From Gammaproteobacteria bacterium (GTDB taxonomy: Bacteria; Pseudomonadota; Gammaproteobacteria; Pseudomonadales; Azotimanducaceae): 64,000 bases of DNA. How positions within the stretch are numbered: position 1 is the first letter of the stretch; each line of letters starts with the position of its first letter. Shown here in pieces: positions 1 to 9,278 of this stretch. The notes beneath the pieces were generated by a model. The model was not told where the DNA came from. It did no database searches and worked only from the letters and a program-made list of their open reading frames with translations. A program made the position numbers and the translations under genes. The DNA lies in contig VXNM01000009.1 of NCBI GenBank assembly GCA_009840545.1, positions 436,559-500,558 of the forward strand, written 5' to 3'.

Positions 1-137
1 AGAGACTGTGCTAGCAACACCAAACCGAGAGTCACAAATCCAGCGAGCCAGCTTCCGATTACAAGCATGCCGATGATCAATGAAATGTAGCTTGCAATAG
101 CTAGGACATGTAGAGCTCCTTTCCAGAGCCGTTTCAT
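1..137 (-). CDS. Membrane protein, N-terminal fragment (gene runs off the left edge)
   Basis: Reading the minus strand from an ATG at 137 gives 45 open codons up to the window edge. The peptide begins MKRLWKGALH and continues as a strongly hydrophobic stretch (residues about 9-45) rich in Leu, Ile, Gly and Ala, with one Trp. This is what the first one or two membrane helices of an inner-membrane protein look like. There is no strong Shine-Dalgarno sequence. It is divergent from the nitroreductase gene, with about 200 bp between them. The family cannot be named from this much sequence. Confidence 0.45.
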   Translation of the reverse strand, partial: MKRLWKGALHVLAIASYISLIIGMLVIGSWLAGFVTLGLVLLAQS

Positions 138-338
138 AAGGGTGAACGAGTCATGGCGAAATGCTTGGATCATTGTGAATTCCTTTTGCTCGAACGTCAT
201 CGATTGTATGGTGCAATCTAGGCTGAATTTCTACAAGATTCTTACCCACTCAAAGGTAGCTACTCCAATGTCCTTAAGATTTCACTTTGTTCATAGAGAA
301 TCACAAACCAAATTCCTACCACGACTTGGAGATCCGTT

Positions 339-989
339 TTGAAGTTAGATTTTCGCGAGTACGCCACCTCTGAAATGATTGAACGATCCAATCAGTTCTA
401 TAGGGACTTGCTCCGGCGCAGAACAGTTCGAGATTTTGAGAGCCGGGCTATACCGGACGAAGTGATTGAGAATGCGCTCAAAGCAGCCGCTTCTGCTCCA
501 AGCGGCGCAAATCGACAACCATGGCGTTTCGTGGTCATATCCGACTCTAAGCTAAAGCAGCAAATACGAGAGGCGGCGGAAGAGGAAGAGAGGGAGTTTT
601 ACGCCGGTCGAGCTCCCGACGAGTGGTTGGAAGCACTTCGGCCACTTGGCACTGACGAACACAAGCCATTTCTTATTGAGGCGCCGGTTCTGATCGCCAT
701 ATTTCTAGAACGCTATGGAATCGATGAACAAGGCAAGCGGATCAAGAACTACTACATGCCTGAGTCCGTTGGTATTGCTACGGGCTTTCTAATCTGTGCG
801 TTGCATAACGCGGGATTGGCTACCTTGACGCACACACCCAGTCCGATGGGCTTCTTGAATCAGGTATTGGAGCGCCCTAAACGAGAACGACCGTACTTGT
901 TACTAGTTGTCGGCTATCCGAAGGAAAATACCACAGTTCCAGACATTGAGAAGTTTCCGCTCGACAAAGTTGTCTCATACAAGCGTTGA
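339..989 (+). CDS. Nitroreductase-family flavoprotein, iodotyrosine deiodinase-like
   Basis: 216-residue FMN-binding nitroreductase fold. The opening RRRTVRDF and the APSGANRQPW segment are the FMN-binding hallmarks. The protein resembles iodotyrosine deiodinase (IYD) more than generic nitroreductases. The active-site lid aligns from memory without gaps around a Tyr, keeping Glu84, Tyr88 and Lys109, which correspond to the Glu/Tyr/Lys triad that holds the amino-acid zwitterion of halotyrosine in IYD. The C-terminal VGYPKE and TVPD stretch also matches. This suggests reductive dehalogenation of halotyrosines, but the substrate is inferred. The start is a TTG preceded by TTGGAGA about 8 nt upstream; the next ATG (375) would lose 12 residues. 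It converges on prc. Confidence 0.85.
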   Translation: MKLDFREYATSEMIERSNQFYRDLLRRRTVRDFESRAIPDEVIENALKAAASAPSGANRQPWRFVVISDSKLKQQIREAAEEEEREFYAGRAPDEWLEALRPLGTDEHKPFLIEAPVLIAIFLERYGIDEQGKRIKNYYMPESVGIATGFLICALHNAGLATLTHTPSPMGFLNQVLERPKRERPYLLLVVGYPKENTTVPDIEKFPLDKVVSYKR

Positions 990-1045
990 GACACAGTGCC
1001 AATCAAGAAGAACCCTCAACGAGTAGCAGCTCGCAAGTCTTGACC

Positions 1046-3124
1046 CTATTCGGTCAGCGCCAACAAGTCCTTTAGGTTGATGAAATCGTTTAGGATGTTG
1101 CCTACTTCCCTAAGTATGGAATCCGGGTCATCCTGTTCGTTTTTGTCGATTTCTTCCTGAATAGCTCGCAAATCTTCGAGAGACTCCGCAGGACCCATTG
1201 ATTTTCCAACTAGACGTGCATTCTCGACTCCGAGAGCCCACAGATCATATTCATCGCGTTCCTGTTGCCGCGTTTTCAGATTCAAAGAAATCTCAGACTT
1301 CTTCTCGTCCTCCAGAATGCGCTGTTCAAAGGCTCTCAAGTACACAAAATCAGAGTCCTCGCGCGTTCTAACTGCATGTAGTTCGTCAAGCTCTTCGATG
1401 TACTGGGTCAAGTCATCGATGGGTTTGTACGTGGGACCCTCAATGACGTCAGACTCTAGTGTGCTATCAAACCGGCTCTCACCTGTCACCGAACTATCCA
1501 CTACACTTGGAAACTCGATGTCAGGAGTCACGCCTAGGTGTTGCGTACTTTGACCCGTGATTCGGTAGTACTTGGCCTGGGTGATCTTTAGTTGACCTCG
1601 GCGAACCGGTACCAACTGCTGTACCGTTCCTTTGCCGAATGTTTGCTGACCAACCACCAATCCGCGACCGTAGTCTTGGATAGCTCCAGCAAAAATCTCC
1701 GAAGCAGAAGCCGACCTGTGATCAACGAGCACGGCAAGAGGCCCATCCCAAGCGACTTCGGGATTAGTGTCACGATAGGTTGAAACTCGAGATCGGGAAG
1801 GTTTTACTAGTACGGTAGGTCCAGTGGGAATAAACAATCCAGTGAGTGTGTGCGCTTCTTCCAGTGAACCGCCACCGTTTCTCCTGAGATCGATTACAAG
1901 TCCATCGATATCTTCGGCTAATAGTTCGTTAACTAGCTTGCGAACGTCGCGGGTCGCACTTCGGTAGTCCGCCTTGCCCTGACGTTTCGCTTCAAAATCC
2001 ACATACATGGACGGAAGATCAATAACCCCTATTCGGCGTTGTTGGTCTCCGTTGTCAACTTCCATTACTCGCTTGCTTGCAGCTTGACTCTCAAGCTTTA
2101 CGGTATCCCGCACGATGGCTACAACACGGTTTGGTTCTTCGGACTTGGGTTGTGCCAGTTCCAGATAGACAGTCGTTCCTTTCGGTCCCTTGATGAGTTG
2201 AACCACCTGATCAAGTCTCCAGCCTACGACTTCGGTTCTTGGTCCATCAGCTTCCTGCCCTACGGCGACAATATGGTCGTTTTCAATGACTTTCCCGTGA
2301 AGAGCCGCTGGACCGCCAGGAATTAAGCGTTGGATCTGCACATACTTGTCATCGTAGCGGAGCTGGGCACCGATGCCTTCGAGTGACAGCGACATCTGAG
2401 TGTTAAAGTGATCTTCTTGGCTTAGAGTGAGGTACTCTGTGTGCGGATCAAACCAACGAGTGAATGCGTTGATGTAGGTCCCAAACGCGTCGTCCGAATT
2501 CGTCTGCAATTCGTATCGAAGACCCCTTTCATAGAAGCCAGTTAAGTCCTCGATGATTGCATCGTCTGTCACATCATCGTCGCGTAGTTTCTGGCGAATG
2601 ATTCTGTCGACTAGCAATTGCTCCCAGAGTCTGTCGGCATCGGCTTCGTCTCTCGGCCACTCAACATCCTTGCGCCTGTCCAGCATCATGTCGTCAGTTT
2701 GAAGATCAAACGATTCAATTCCCTTCTTCAATCGATCGATTAACCATTGATACCTATCCACTTGGCGTTCTTGGACCCGGTTGAACATTTCGAATCCGAT
2801 GTCGAGCTTGCCAAGTCGCAGTGAGTCGTCAAAATGAAAACGATGCTCTTCAAATTCCTCGACGTCGCTGGCCAATAAGAACATTCGTCGCGAGTCGAGT
2901 GAATCTAAGTACTCGTCAAAGATTTCAGACGACATTTCGTCGTTGAGACGGGTGTTTTGCGTGAAATGGTTGTAGCGAACTTGGTCCACAATCATTTTCG
3001 CTGTCCGCGGGTGGTCGTCAACAGGCTTTAGTTCGGAGCTGTAACCTTCTGACCAAACCGCGATGCTAAAGCTACAAATTGCGACCAAAGACAACGTTCG
3101 CAAACAGTAATTCATCTTGTGCAT
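1046..3124 (-). CDS. prc: Carboxy-terminal (tail-specific) protease Prc/Tsp, S41 family
   Basis: 692-residue periplasmic serine protease that trims C-termini of envelope proteins such as lipoproteins and penicillin-binding proteins; E. coli Prc is 682 residues. Order: signal peptide (hydrophobic core about residues 10-25), helical N-terminal domain, PDZ domain about 245-330 (starts near SLEGIGAQL), S41 catalytic core about 360-520, and a charged C-terminal domain. The catalytic Ser lies in the SASASE motif (about 471-475) and the general-base Lys in FGKGTVQQ (Lys498). ATG at 3124 is chosen because AAGGA sits 6 nt upstream; an in-frame ATG at 3142 has its GGAG 14 nt away and would add six residues. 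It lies on the same strand as lepB, about 235 bp downstream of it. Confidence 0.95.
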   Translation of the reverse strand: MHKMNYCLRTLSLVAICSFSIAVWSEGYSSELKPVDDHPRTAKMIVDQVRYNHFTQNTRLNDEMSSEIFDEYLDSLDSRRMFLLASDVEEFEEHRFHFDDSLRLGKLDIGFEMFNRVQERQVDRYQWLIDRLKKGIESFDLQTDDMMLDRRKDVEWPRDEADADRLWEQLLVDRIIRQKLRDDDVTDDAIIEDLTGFYERGLRYELQTNSDDAFGTYINAFTRWFDPHTEYLTLSQEDHFNTQMSLSLEGIGAQLRYDDKYVQIQRLIPGGPAALHGKVIENDHIVAVGQEADGPRTEVVGWRLDQVVQLIKGPKGTTVYLELAQPKSEEPNRVVAIVRDTVKLESQAASKRVMEVDNGDQQRRIGVIDLPSMYVDFEAKRQGKADYRSATRDVRKLVNELLAEDIDGLVIDLRRNGGGSLEEAHTLTGLFIPTGPTVLVKPSRSRVSTYRDTNPEVAWDGPLAVLVDHRSASASEIFAGAIQDYGRGLVVGQQTFGKGTVQQLVPVRRGQLKITQAKYYRITGQSTQHLGVTPDIEFPSVVDSSVTGESRFDSTLESDVIEGPTYKPIDDLTQYIEELDELHAVRTREDSDFVYLRAFEQRILEDEKKSEISLNLKTRQQERDEYDLWALGVENARLVGKSMGPAESLEDLRAIQEEIDKNEQDDPDSILREVGNILNDFINLKDLLALTE

Positions 3125-3359
3125 CGGTTTTCCTTGTTTCATGTGTTTATTTGTAGCTCCTTTCGGCGTTCACCTGCCGAAAACTCAGGTTCGCAGGTTC
3201 AACTCGGTTCATGTTACACAATGCTTGCTAGACGCGAAATGTCAGTGTCTATTAGTTCCTCTGACTCCATGTGTACGAAGCAGTTCCCCCGAGAACGGTC
3301 TAGTCCCACTTACAAGCAGTGCTCAACTAGAAGAGGATGCCGTAGCCCAAAACTAAGTT

Positions 3360-4082
3360 TCAAAGCAATTCCTTGAAGAATCTTCTAGGACGCGGAACGA
3401 AGTTGCCTTCAATGTCAAGCGAGAACGCTACGGTATGGGCACGGCCAATAACCCTTCTTCTCTCGATGACTCCAATTGCACGAGAATCGCTGCTCCTGTC
3501 GCGGTTATCTCCCATCATAAAGTACGTTCCTTCGGGTACCTGAATGGGTCCCCAGCTCCAAGGCGCGTGATCACCCACACGTCGTTTTGCCCACATCACA
3601 ACCCTACGGTCACCAAGCAGTTCTTCATAAACGAAGTGGTAAGCATCACGGTGTCGCAACGGTATCGCAGCCACTTCTTCTTCTGAGAGTGGCGCGTATG
3701 TTGCAGGAACGTCATTGATTATCAGCCGATTCTGTACCAACTGTACTGTGTCCCCAGGAACCGCAACCACTCGCTTTATTAGCAGATCTCTTGACTTAGG
3801 GCTGGGGAATGTAACGATATCACCCCGCTTCGGATGATCCCATCTGCCTATCCGCGTCAGAGTGAATGGCCATCGTATGTCGTAGGCAATTTTGTCCACA
3901 ACAAGTCGGTCGCCCTCAAGGATTCCTGGCTCCATGCTTCCGGACGGAACGTGATTCCAATCTGCAATTGCAGATCTAAATATCAACATGAGAATCACAA
4001 AAACGACGAAAGCACGCCACTCTCTCCAGAATGTGTGCAAGTGTTTGCGCCAGCCTTTTCGTACTTTACGGTTCTTGGCCAT
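3360..4082 (-). CDS. lepB: Signal peptidase I
   Basis: Inner-membrane serine protease that removes signal peptides from exported proteins. It has one membrane helix (about residues 23-40), then the catalytic Ser49 in PSGSMEP, the general-base Lys103 in LLIKRVVAVPGD, and the conserved GDNRDRSSDSR box near the C-terminus. At 240 residues it is shorter than E. coli LepB (324), which has a second N-terminal helix and an extra periplasmic insert. The start is ATG at 4082; an in-frame GTG at 4091 is possible and adds three residues. No lepA or rnc is adjacent, unlike the usual E. coli context. Confidence 0.95.
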   Translation of the reverse strand: MAKNRKVRKGWRKHLHTFWREWRAFVVFVILMLIFRSAIADWNHVPSGSMEPGILEGDRLVVDKIAYDIRWPFTLTRIGRWDHPKRGDIVTFPSPKSRDLLIKRVVAVPGDTVQLVQNRLIINDVPATYAPLSEEEVAAIPLRHRDAYHFVYEELLGDRRVVMWAKRRVGDHAPWSWGPIQVPEGTYFMMGDNRDRSSDSRAIGVIERRRVIGRAHTVAFSLDIEGNFVPRPRRFFKELL

Positions 4083-4132
4083 CGATCCCACGCATTACAA
4101 ATTGGTTGATTGGACTGATTTGAGATTGATTT

Positions 4133-4435
4133 TCAGTCTCTTGACTCCGACTCAAACTTCTCTAACTGCTCCTTCGAAGCTTCTTTCTGATACTGATCTT
4201 TCCATTCTGAATACGGCATTCCATAGACCATTCGACGAGCGTCTTCATACGGAACTTCAACTCCCGCATCGTCTGCGGCGGCAACATACCACTTAGAAAG
4301 ACAGTTGCGACAAAACCCCGCCAAGTTCATGAGCTCAATGTTCTGAACATCGGTTCTCTCCTTCAAGTGCTCGACTAACCGGCGGAATACAGCAGCTTCC
4401 AATGCGTCTTGTGATTGCTGACTTTCGTCTACCAT
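4133..4435 (-). CDS. DUF1244 domain protein
   Basis: 100-residue soluble protein matching the DUF1244 family along its length, with the family signature LMNLAGFCRNCLSKWY (two Cys three residues apart) followed by a YGMPYSEWK segment. The paired Cys could bind metal, but no function is established that I know of. ATG at 4435 is preferred because TTAGG lies about 8 nt upstream; the open frame extends 15 codons further (to 4480) without a better start. The last bases lie 50 bp upstream of lepB on the same strand, so they may be co-transcribed. Confidence 0.8.
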   Translation of the reverse strand: MVDESQQSQDALEAAVFRRLVEHLKERTDVQNIELMNLAGFCRNCLSKWYVAAADDAGVEVPYEDARRMVYGMPYSEWKDQYQKEASKEQLEKFESESRD

Positions 4436-4519
4436 GACTGCGCCTAATTTGGCCGTGTAGGAGGTGCAAGATGGTAGCAAATCCCTACGACGTCCAAACT
4501 GTGTAGAAAGGACACACTT

Positions 4520-5302
4520 ATGGAGCTAATCTTCAGCTACGAAGTAATTTCGGGCTTTCTGACCCTAACCGTTCTCGAAGTCGTACTGGGCATCGACAAC
4601 ATCGTCTTCATCTCAATCTTGACTAACAAGCTTCCGGAGCGCCAACGGAACGTGGGTCGCGTTATCGGATTGAGTGCGGCGATGATTGCAAGGGTTCTCT
4701 TACTGCTTTCATTGAGTTGGATGATGGGGCTTACAGCACCGTGGTTTCAAATAGCAGGACATGCGTTCAGTGGAAGAGACGTCATCTTGCTCATTGGCGG
4801 ATTATTTCTCATCTTCAAAGGTGTTAGAGAAATCAACAATTCTCTCGAAATCGTCGATGAGTCTGCTGGCAAATCCGCAAAAACGGCAACTTTTGCAGGA
4901 GTGATTGTGCAAGTTGCATTGGTAGACATCGTCTTTTCTCTTGACTCAGTGATAACTGCAGTTGGGCTAGTTGAATACGTGGGTGTCGCGATTGCCGCCA
5001 TCGTCATTGCAATCCTGGTGATGATGTTTGCCGCCGCTCCAATCAGTAAGTTCATTGACTCCAATCCACCCATCAAGATGCTTGCCCTGTGTTTTATCGT
5101 GCTCATAGGTGTTGTCCTCGTCATCGAAGGTTGGGGAGCGCATGTACCGAAGGGCTATATCTACATCACGATGGCGTTCTCATTCGGCGTACAGATGTTG
5201 AATATGCTTCTGAGTCCTAGAGCGAAAGTTCCTCTGCGTAAAGCGCAACTGGGAGACTTGTACTACTCAGCCGTCCCGCATGAAACTGCAACAGAATCCT
5301 AG
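4520..5302 (+). CDS. TerC-family integral membrane protein
   Basis: 260-residue polytopic inner-membrane protein of the TerC family, whose better-studied members export Mn(II) or were found through tellurite resistance. Two related acidic membrane motifs are visible: LEVVLGIDNIVFIS near the N-terminus and DIVFSLDSVITAVG in the middle. The two aspartates are the expected metal-binding residues. About seven hydrophobic segments can be counted. It has no CBS or CorC domain, so it is the short form. ATG at 4520 is preceded by AAAGGA about 8 nt upstream. The neighbouring genes do not narrow down the ion. Confidence 0.9.
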   Translation: MELIFSYEVISGFLTLTVLEVVLGIDNIVFISILTNKLPERQRNVGRVIGLSAAMIARVLLLLSLSWMMGLTAPWFQIAGHAFSGRDVILLIGGLFLIFKGVREINNSLEIVDESAGKSAKTATFAGVIVQVALVDIVFSLDSVITAVGLVEYVGVAIAAIVIAILVMMFAAAPISKFIDSNPPIKMLALCFIVLIGVVLVIEGWGAHVPKGYIYITMAFSFGVQMLNMLLSPRAKVPLRKAQLGDLYYSAVPHETATES

Positions 5303-5373
5303 GAAAGTCTTAAGAAGCAATAAGGAGCAGACTTAGATTCCTAGTCGCAACTTCAGTTTACGGTAGGCTAGTC

Positions 5374-6159
5374 TTATGTGGACGCTGGGTTTGGTCGTAC
5401 GTCTCGTAAGAAAACGAGGTTACCCTTAGTCGATCGCTCAGGAGAGAAGTAGTAGCCCTCGGAATTGAACGCCTTGATCTCCTTTCTTGTGCTAGCTCGG
5501 TTCAAGACAAGATGTCGCGCCATTAGTCCTCGTGCCCTCTTCCCAAAGTAGCTCATGAACCTATAGTCGTCACCGTGTTTCTGAAGGAAACGGCAATTAA
5601 CGACTGGATAGTTGATGCGCTTTTGGATTGTTTCAGGAAAATACTCGCTTGATGCGCAATTCACCAACAACGGGTTGCGTTCGCTGTCCAGTTCGGAATT
5701 CAGTTGGTCGGTAACCGTCGAGCTCCAGTACCCATAAAGGTCTCTACCACCGTTAATCCTGAGACCAGTCCCCATTTCCAATCTGTAGGGATGAATAAGA
5801 TCAAGCGGGCGCAACACACCGTATAGTCCTGACAGAATACGTACCCGTCGTTGGGCAGAAGTTAGGTCACGTTCCGAAAAATCTTTCGCCCCGAGCCCGA
5901 GATAGACATCCCCGCGGAACGCAAGTGCGGCTTGCCGACCATTCTTGGTGTTGGGCTGCCAGTTTGCATAGCGTTCTGCGTTCAACTCGCCTAGTTCACC
6001 ACTGATACCCATCAGTTTGGACACCTTACTTGCATCGAGTTGGCGCAGCTCATAAATGAGCTCTTGCGCCTGATTCAGGAACATGGGTTCCGAACGCTTT
6101 CTCGTCGCTATCTTCGTCTTGAAATCCAGATTTTTCGAAGGGGACAGCAATACGAGCAT
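5374..6159 (-). CDS. yaaA: Peroxide stress protein YaaA (UPF0246)
   Basis: 261-residue cytoplasmic protein of the YaaA family, which in E. coli lowers free intracellular iron during H2O2 stress and is OxyR-controlled. The opening MLVLLSPSKNLDF, the central RILSGLYGVLRPLDLI and PYRLEMGT motifs, and the VNCASSEYF segment are all family signatures. Length matches E. coli YaaA (258). The ATG at 6159 has only a weak Shine-Dalgarno. It converges on the TerC gene and diverges from the PP2C gene across about 150 bp. No OxyR site could be made out by eye. Confidence 0.93.
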   Translation of the reverse strand: MLVLLSPSKNLDFKTKIATRKRSEPMFLNQAQELIYELRQLDASKVSKLMGISGELGELNAERYANWQPNTKNGRQAALAFRGDVYLGLGAKDFSERDLTSAQRRVRILSGLYGVLRPLDLIHPYRLEMGTGLRINGGRDLYGYWSSTVTDQLNSELDSERNPLLVNCASSEYFPETIQKRINYPVVNCRFLQKHGDDYRFMSYFGKRARGLMARHLVLNRASTRKEIKAFNSEGYYFSPERSTKGNLVFLRDVRPNPAST

Positions 6160-6309
6160 GATTCTCTACATCCGTTGTACGTTAGCTGAAGACAATAATT
6201 TTAAGATACAAAAATTCTTCCGCTTTGTGGAGAGTAACAGGTTTCCGCTAGCTGAAGATCACCTTACCCAATCGAATAAATACTTGAACAAAATTCAAAG
6301 AATCCCTGC

Positions 6310-7089
6310 GTGTGTCAAACACTATCATTAGTGCAGGTATGTTTGCGTGAATTAACTTCGACACAAGCTGTGCAATCTCGTGGTAGAACTTGGATCGGGC
6401 GCATGCGAAGCCGAAATGAGGACGTATTCACGCTCCGACCCGAGTTCGGGTTCCTCGCGGTTGCAGATGGCATGGGAGGTACATCCGCTGGTCATATTGC
6501 CGCCCGAATCGCAGTAGATGAGGTGTCCGATCACCTACACGCGATCAGCAAGAGTCGAGCTATTTCTTCCAACGACATCGTGGAGGCTATAACAAGTGCC
6601 AATTTGGTAGTTCACGAGCGAGGTCAAATCTACACTGACTTTCAAGGGATGGGCACGACGCTGGTTTCAATCGTCGTAAATGAATATAACGCGACATTGG
6701 GGCATGTTGGAGACTCCCGAGCGTACTTGCTGAGGAAAAAGGAGCTCACTCGCATGACTCGAGATCACTCAGTTGTGCAGGACCTTGTGGACCGAGGAGA
6801 ACTCACGTTGGAACAAGCACGGGTGGCACACAATCGCAATATTGTCACACGATGCATTGGTCCCTTCGAGCATGTTGAACCGGAAATCACTGTGCACGAG
6901 CTTCAACCTGGCGACGTAGTTATGATGTGTACAGACGGGGTATCAGACTTCATTTCAGATGAGGAAATACGCGAAATCATGGATGCACACTCGCACAGTC
7001 TCCCTATCTTGTTAGGTAGCCTGATCGAGACAGCAGACAAACACGGAAGCACCGACAATATCACCGCTGTGGTAGCCAAGTTCAAGTAA
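6310..7089 (+). CDS. PP2C-family protein serine/threonine phosphatase
   Basis: Soluble metal-dependent phosphatase. The PP2C motifs appear in order: GRMRSRNEDVF near the N-terminus, VADGMGG (metal-binding Asp), GMGTTLVSIV, GHVGDSRAYLL, TRMTRDHS, MMCTDGVSDF and a final STDNITAVV. The length of about 255 residues is that of stand-alone bacterial PP2C enzymes. The start is uncertain: GTG at 6310 opens the frame, while TTG at 6343 has an AGG about 6 nt upstream and leaves a more typical N-terminus. No partner kinase is in the window. It overlaps bolA by 1 nt (TAATG), so the two are translationally coupled. Confidence 0.88.
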   Translation: MCQTLSLVQVCLRELTSTQAVQSRGRTWIGRMRSRNEDVFTLRPEFGFLAVADGMGGTSAGHIAARIAVDEVSDHLHAISKSRAISSNDIVEAITSANLVVHERGQIYTDFQGMGTTLVSIVVNEYNATLGHVGDSRAYLLRKKELTRMTRDHSVVQDLVDRGELTLEQARVAHNRNIVTRCIGPFEHVEPEITVHELQPGDVVMMCTDGVSDFISDEEIREIMDAHSHSLPILLGSLIETADKHGSTDNITAVVAKFK

Positions 7090-7403
7090 TGACTGTTCAG
7101 CAAGTAATCGAGTCCAAACTAGCTACACTCGATCCGAGCCACCTGGAGGTTGTCAACGAGAGCGGCAATCACAACGTTCCTCCGGGGTCGGAGTCTCACT
7201 TTAAGGTTGTCTTGGTGTCGTCAAGATTTGAGGGACTTCGAGCGATTCAGAGGCACAGGGTAATCCATGAACTGTTGTCAGAAGAAATCAGCGGCCCAAT
7301 TCATGCGCTGGCCCTTCACTTGTACACCGACGCTGACTGGACAAAAAGGTTTGGAGAAGCACCAAAATCTCCACCGTGTTTAGGTGGATCAAAAGCAGGC
7401 TAG
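7089..7403 (+). CDS. bolA: BolA-family protein
   Basis: 104-residue BolA protein. The core NHNVPPGSESHFKVVLVS is the family signature, followed by RHRVIHELL, HALALHLYT and the C-terminal SPPC box typical of BolA proper rather than IbaG/YrbA. BolA proteins bind monothiol glutaredoxins through a shared [2Fe-2S] cluster, and E. coli BolA also acts in stress morphology and transcription. The ATG overlaps the stop of the PP2C gene by one base. Co-expression with a PP2C phosphatase is unusual; in most gammaproteobacteria bolA sits near tig/clpP or alone. Confidence 0.92.
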   Translation: MTVQQVIESKLATLDPSHLEVVNESGNHNVPPGSESHFKVVLVSSRFEGLRAIQRHRVIHELLSEEISGPIHALALHLYTDADWTKRFGEAPKSPPCLGGSKAG

Positions 7404-7418
7404 CCTTCAGGTGATGCA

Positions 7419-8387
7419 GTGTTCATTGCGTCTTTCTACAAATTTGTTCAACTTCGCGAGCTTGAAGAACTGCGTGCTTCAGTTGAGCAGACATGCCGTG
7501 ATAGAGGTGTCAAAGGGACTATCATTCTGGCAACGGAAGGCATTAACGCTTCCATTGGAGCACCTTCAGAGAAAGACCTCGAATCCTGTCTAGACGAGAT
7601 ACTTGGCTCTCTGAGTCTAGGCAACCTTCTTATCAACCGCTCAAAGTCTGGACCTACAACCGATGTATTTGACCAATTAATCGTGCGAGTGCGTGGAGAA
7701 ATCGTGACGTTTGGAGAGTCGTTCGACTTCAGCAAACCGAGACTACCAAAGGCCGACTCCGACTATTGGAACAAAATGCTCAATGATCCAAATTGCTCTA
7801 TTCTGGATGTACGCAATGAGTATGAAGTGCGGCTCGGACGTTTCGAGCGTTCCATTAGTCCAAAAACACATTCCTTTGGCGAGTTTCGAGATTGGGCAGA
7901 GAACGCCCATCCCAAGTTGAAGAGAAATCCGATTGGCATTTATTGCACAGGAGGCATCCGATGCGAAAAAGCAGCACAACTTCTTGACGAATCCGGTTTT
8001 GAGAGAGTGACGCAATTAGACGGTGGGATATTGAACTATCTCGCATCCAAACCCGATTCGTCGCACTGGACCGGGGAGTGCTTTGTGTTCGACAAACGGG
8101 TTTCGGTAGATGCTGACTTGCAAGAAGGCACTGCCACCCAGTGTCATGCGTGTCGTCGCCCGCTATCTAGAGAGGATAGAGAGACTGATCATTACGAGGA
8201 GGGGATCAGTTGTCCCCACTGCTGGAATGAAATCCCGGACCAACGCCGCGAGGGCCTGCGCGAGCGCGCTAAACAAATGGCGATAGCACAAGAACGGAAC
8301 CAATACCATATAGGCAAGAAAGCTCAACCGGTAGACCCAAACAATCGGTCCTCACCCAGCAAACAATCAAGCCGAGAACGAAGTTAA
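7419..8387 (+). CDS. trhO: tRNA uridine(34) hydroxylase, rhodanese-like (TrhO/YceA)
   Basis: 322-residue enzyme for O2-dependent hydroxylation of tRNA uridine-34, on the route to (m)cmo5U. An N-terminal acylphosphatase-like domain (about 1-105) includes [10 protein letters not shown] rhodanese domain (about 115-215) follows, with the active-site Cys176 in [10 protein letters not shown] and a second Cys182. A Cys/His-rich C-terminal region has CHACRRP and CPHCW pairs that could bind zinc. Translation starts at GTG 7419 with AGGTGA about 6 nt upstream. The bolA stop is 15 bp upstream and ttcA follows after 4 bp, so this is part of a compact operon. Confidence 0.93.
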   Translation: MFIASFYKFVQLRELEELRASVEQTCRDRGVKGTIILATEGINASIGAPSEKDLESCLDEILGSLSLGNLLINRSKSGPTTDVFDQLIVRVRGEIVTFGESFDFSKPRLPKADSDYWNKMLNDPNCSILDVRNEYEVRLGRFERSISPKTHSFGEFRDWAENAHPKLKRNPIGIYCTGGIRCEKAAQLLDESGFERVTQLDGGILNYLASKPDSSHWTGECFVFDKRVSVDADLQEGTATQCHACRRPLSREDRETDHYEEGISCPHCWNEIPDQRREGLRERAKQMAIAQERNQYHIGKKAQPVDPNNRSSPSKQSSRERS

Positions 8388-8391
8388 GGAA

Positions 8392-9273
8392 ATGCTCGAA
8401 TCAGGACCAACTGAGAATTCCGCTAGTAGGCGCACAGCATCCAACACAAGAAGTGGTTTGGCGAGTCTCAGCAAAATTTCCAAGAAACTCAGACGTCTTG
8501 TAGGAAGAGCCATCGCCGACTATCAAATGATCAAAGACGGCGATCGGGTCATGGTCTGCGTTTCTGGAGGCAAGGACTCCTACACTCTGCTCGAAACCCT
8601 CATTTCACTACGCCGAAATGCTCCGGTTGATTTCTCTCTTGTCGCGGTAAATCTAGATCAGGGACATCCAGGGTTTCCCAAGTCGGTACTTCCAAAGTAC
8701 CTTCTCGAAAAACAGGTCGAGTACGAAGTCATTGAAGAAGACACATACTCAATTACGCAAGAACTGACTCCTGAAGGAAAGATTCAGTGTCCGATCTGTT
8801 CAAGGTTAAGACGTGGAATTCTGTACACATGTGCACAGAGACTTGGAGTGTCAAAGATTGCGCTCGGGCACCATATGGACGACGTCGTTGAGACTCTATT
8901 TCTCAACATGTTCTTCGGCGGCACCATGAAGTCGATGCCTCCTTATCTCGTTTCGGATGATGGCCTCAATCACGTAATCCGACCCTTGTATTACGTCAGG
9001 GAGCACTTGATCGAACAGTATTCAAGGCTAATTGGACATCCAATCATTCCCTGCAACCTGTGCGGAAGCCAGGAGCAACTTCAAAGGCGCGAACTAAAGA
9101 AAATGATTCAATCCTGGGATCTTTCGCATCCGGGTCGTGTAGAGGGTATTGCTCGAGCAATCCGGAACATCAAGCCTTCACATATGGGAGACCATCGTCT
9201 TTATCCGTTCGGCACGAACACGTCCGCTATCAGCCTCTTGAGTGTCCAAGCTGCTACCAATGCATCGGATTGA
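8392..9273 (+). CDS. ttcA: tRNA 2-thiocytidine(32) synthetase TtcA
   Basis: 293-residue ATP-dependent enzyme that thiolates C32 of tRNA using a [4Fe-4S] cluster. The PP-loop SGGKDS spans residues 58-63. The two CxxC pairs that carry the cluster are present: CPIC at 133-136 and CNLC at 221-224. GHHMDD (about 160-164) is also family-typical. Length and motif order match E. coli TtcA (311). It follows trhO by 4 bp and precedes yheU by 5 bp. Two tRNA anticodon-loop modification genes are therefore side by side. Confidence 0.96.
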   Translation: MLESGPTENSASRRTASNTRSGLASLSKISKKLRRLVGRAIADYQMIKDGDRVMVCVSGGKDSYTLLETLISLRRNAPVDFSLVAVNLDQGHPGFPKSVLPKYLLEKQVEYEVIEEDTYSITQELTPEGKIQCPICSRLRRGILYTCAQRLGVSKIALGHHMDDVVETLFLNMFFGGTMKSMPPYLVSDDGLNHVIRPLYYVREHLIEQYSRLIGHPIIPCNLCGSQEQLQRRELKKMIQSWDLSHPGRVEGIARAIRNIKPSHMGDHRLYPFGTNTSAISLLSVQAATNASD

Positions 9274-9278
9274 GCGCG

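Noticed and set aside
142-342. 66-codon plus-strand frame ahead of the nitroreductase gene
   Set aside because: Composition is not protein-like, it has no Shine-Dalgarno, and it overlaps the promoter region of two divergent genes.
4747-5124. 125-codon minus-strand frame inside the TerC gene
   Set aside because: Antisense shadow of a well-supported gene with family motifs.
6180-6260. Two copies of TAGCTGAAGA about 65 bp apart upstream of the PP2C gene
   Set aside because: Ten-base direct repeat without symmetry or known regulator; may be chance.
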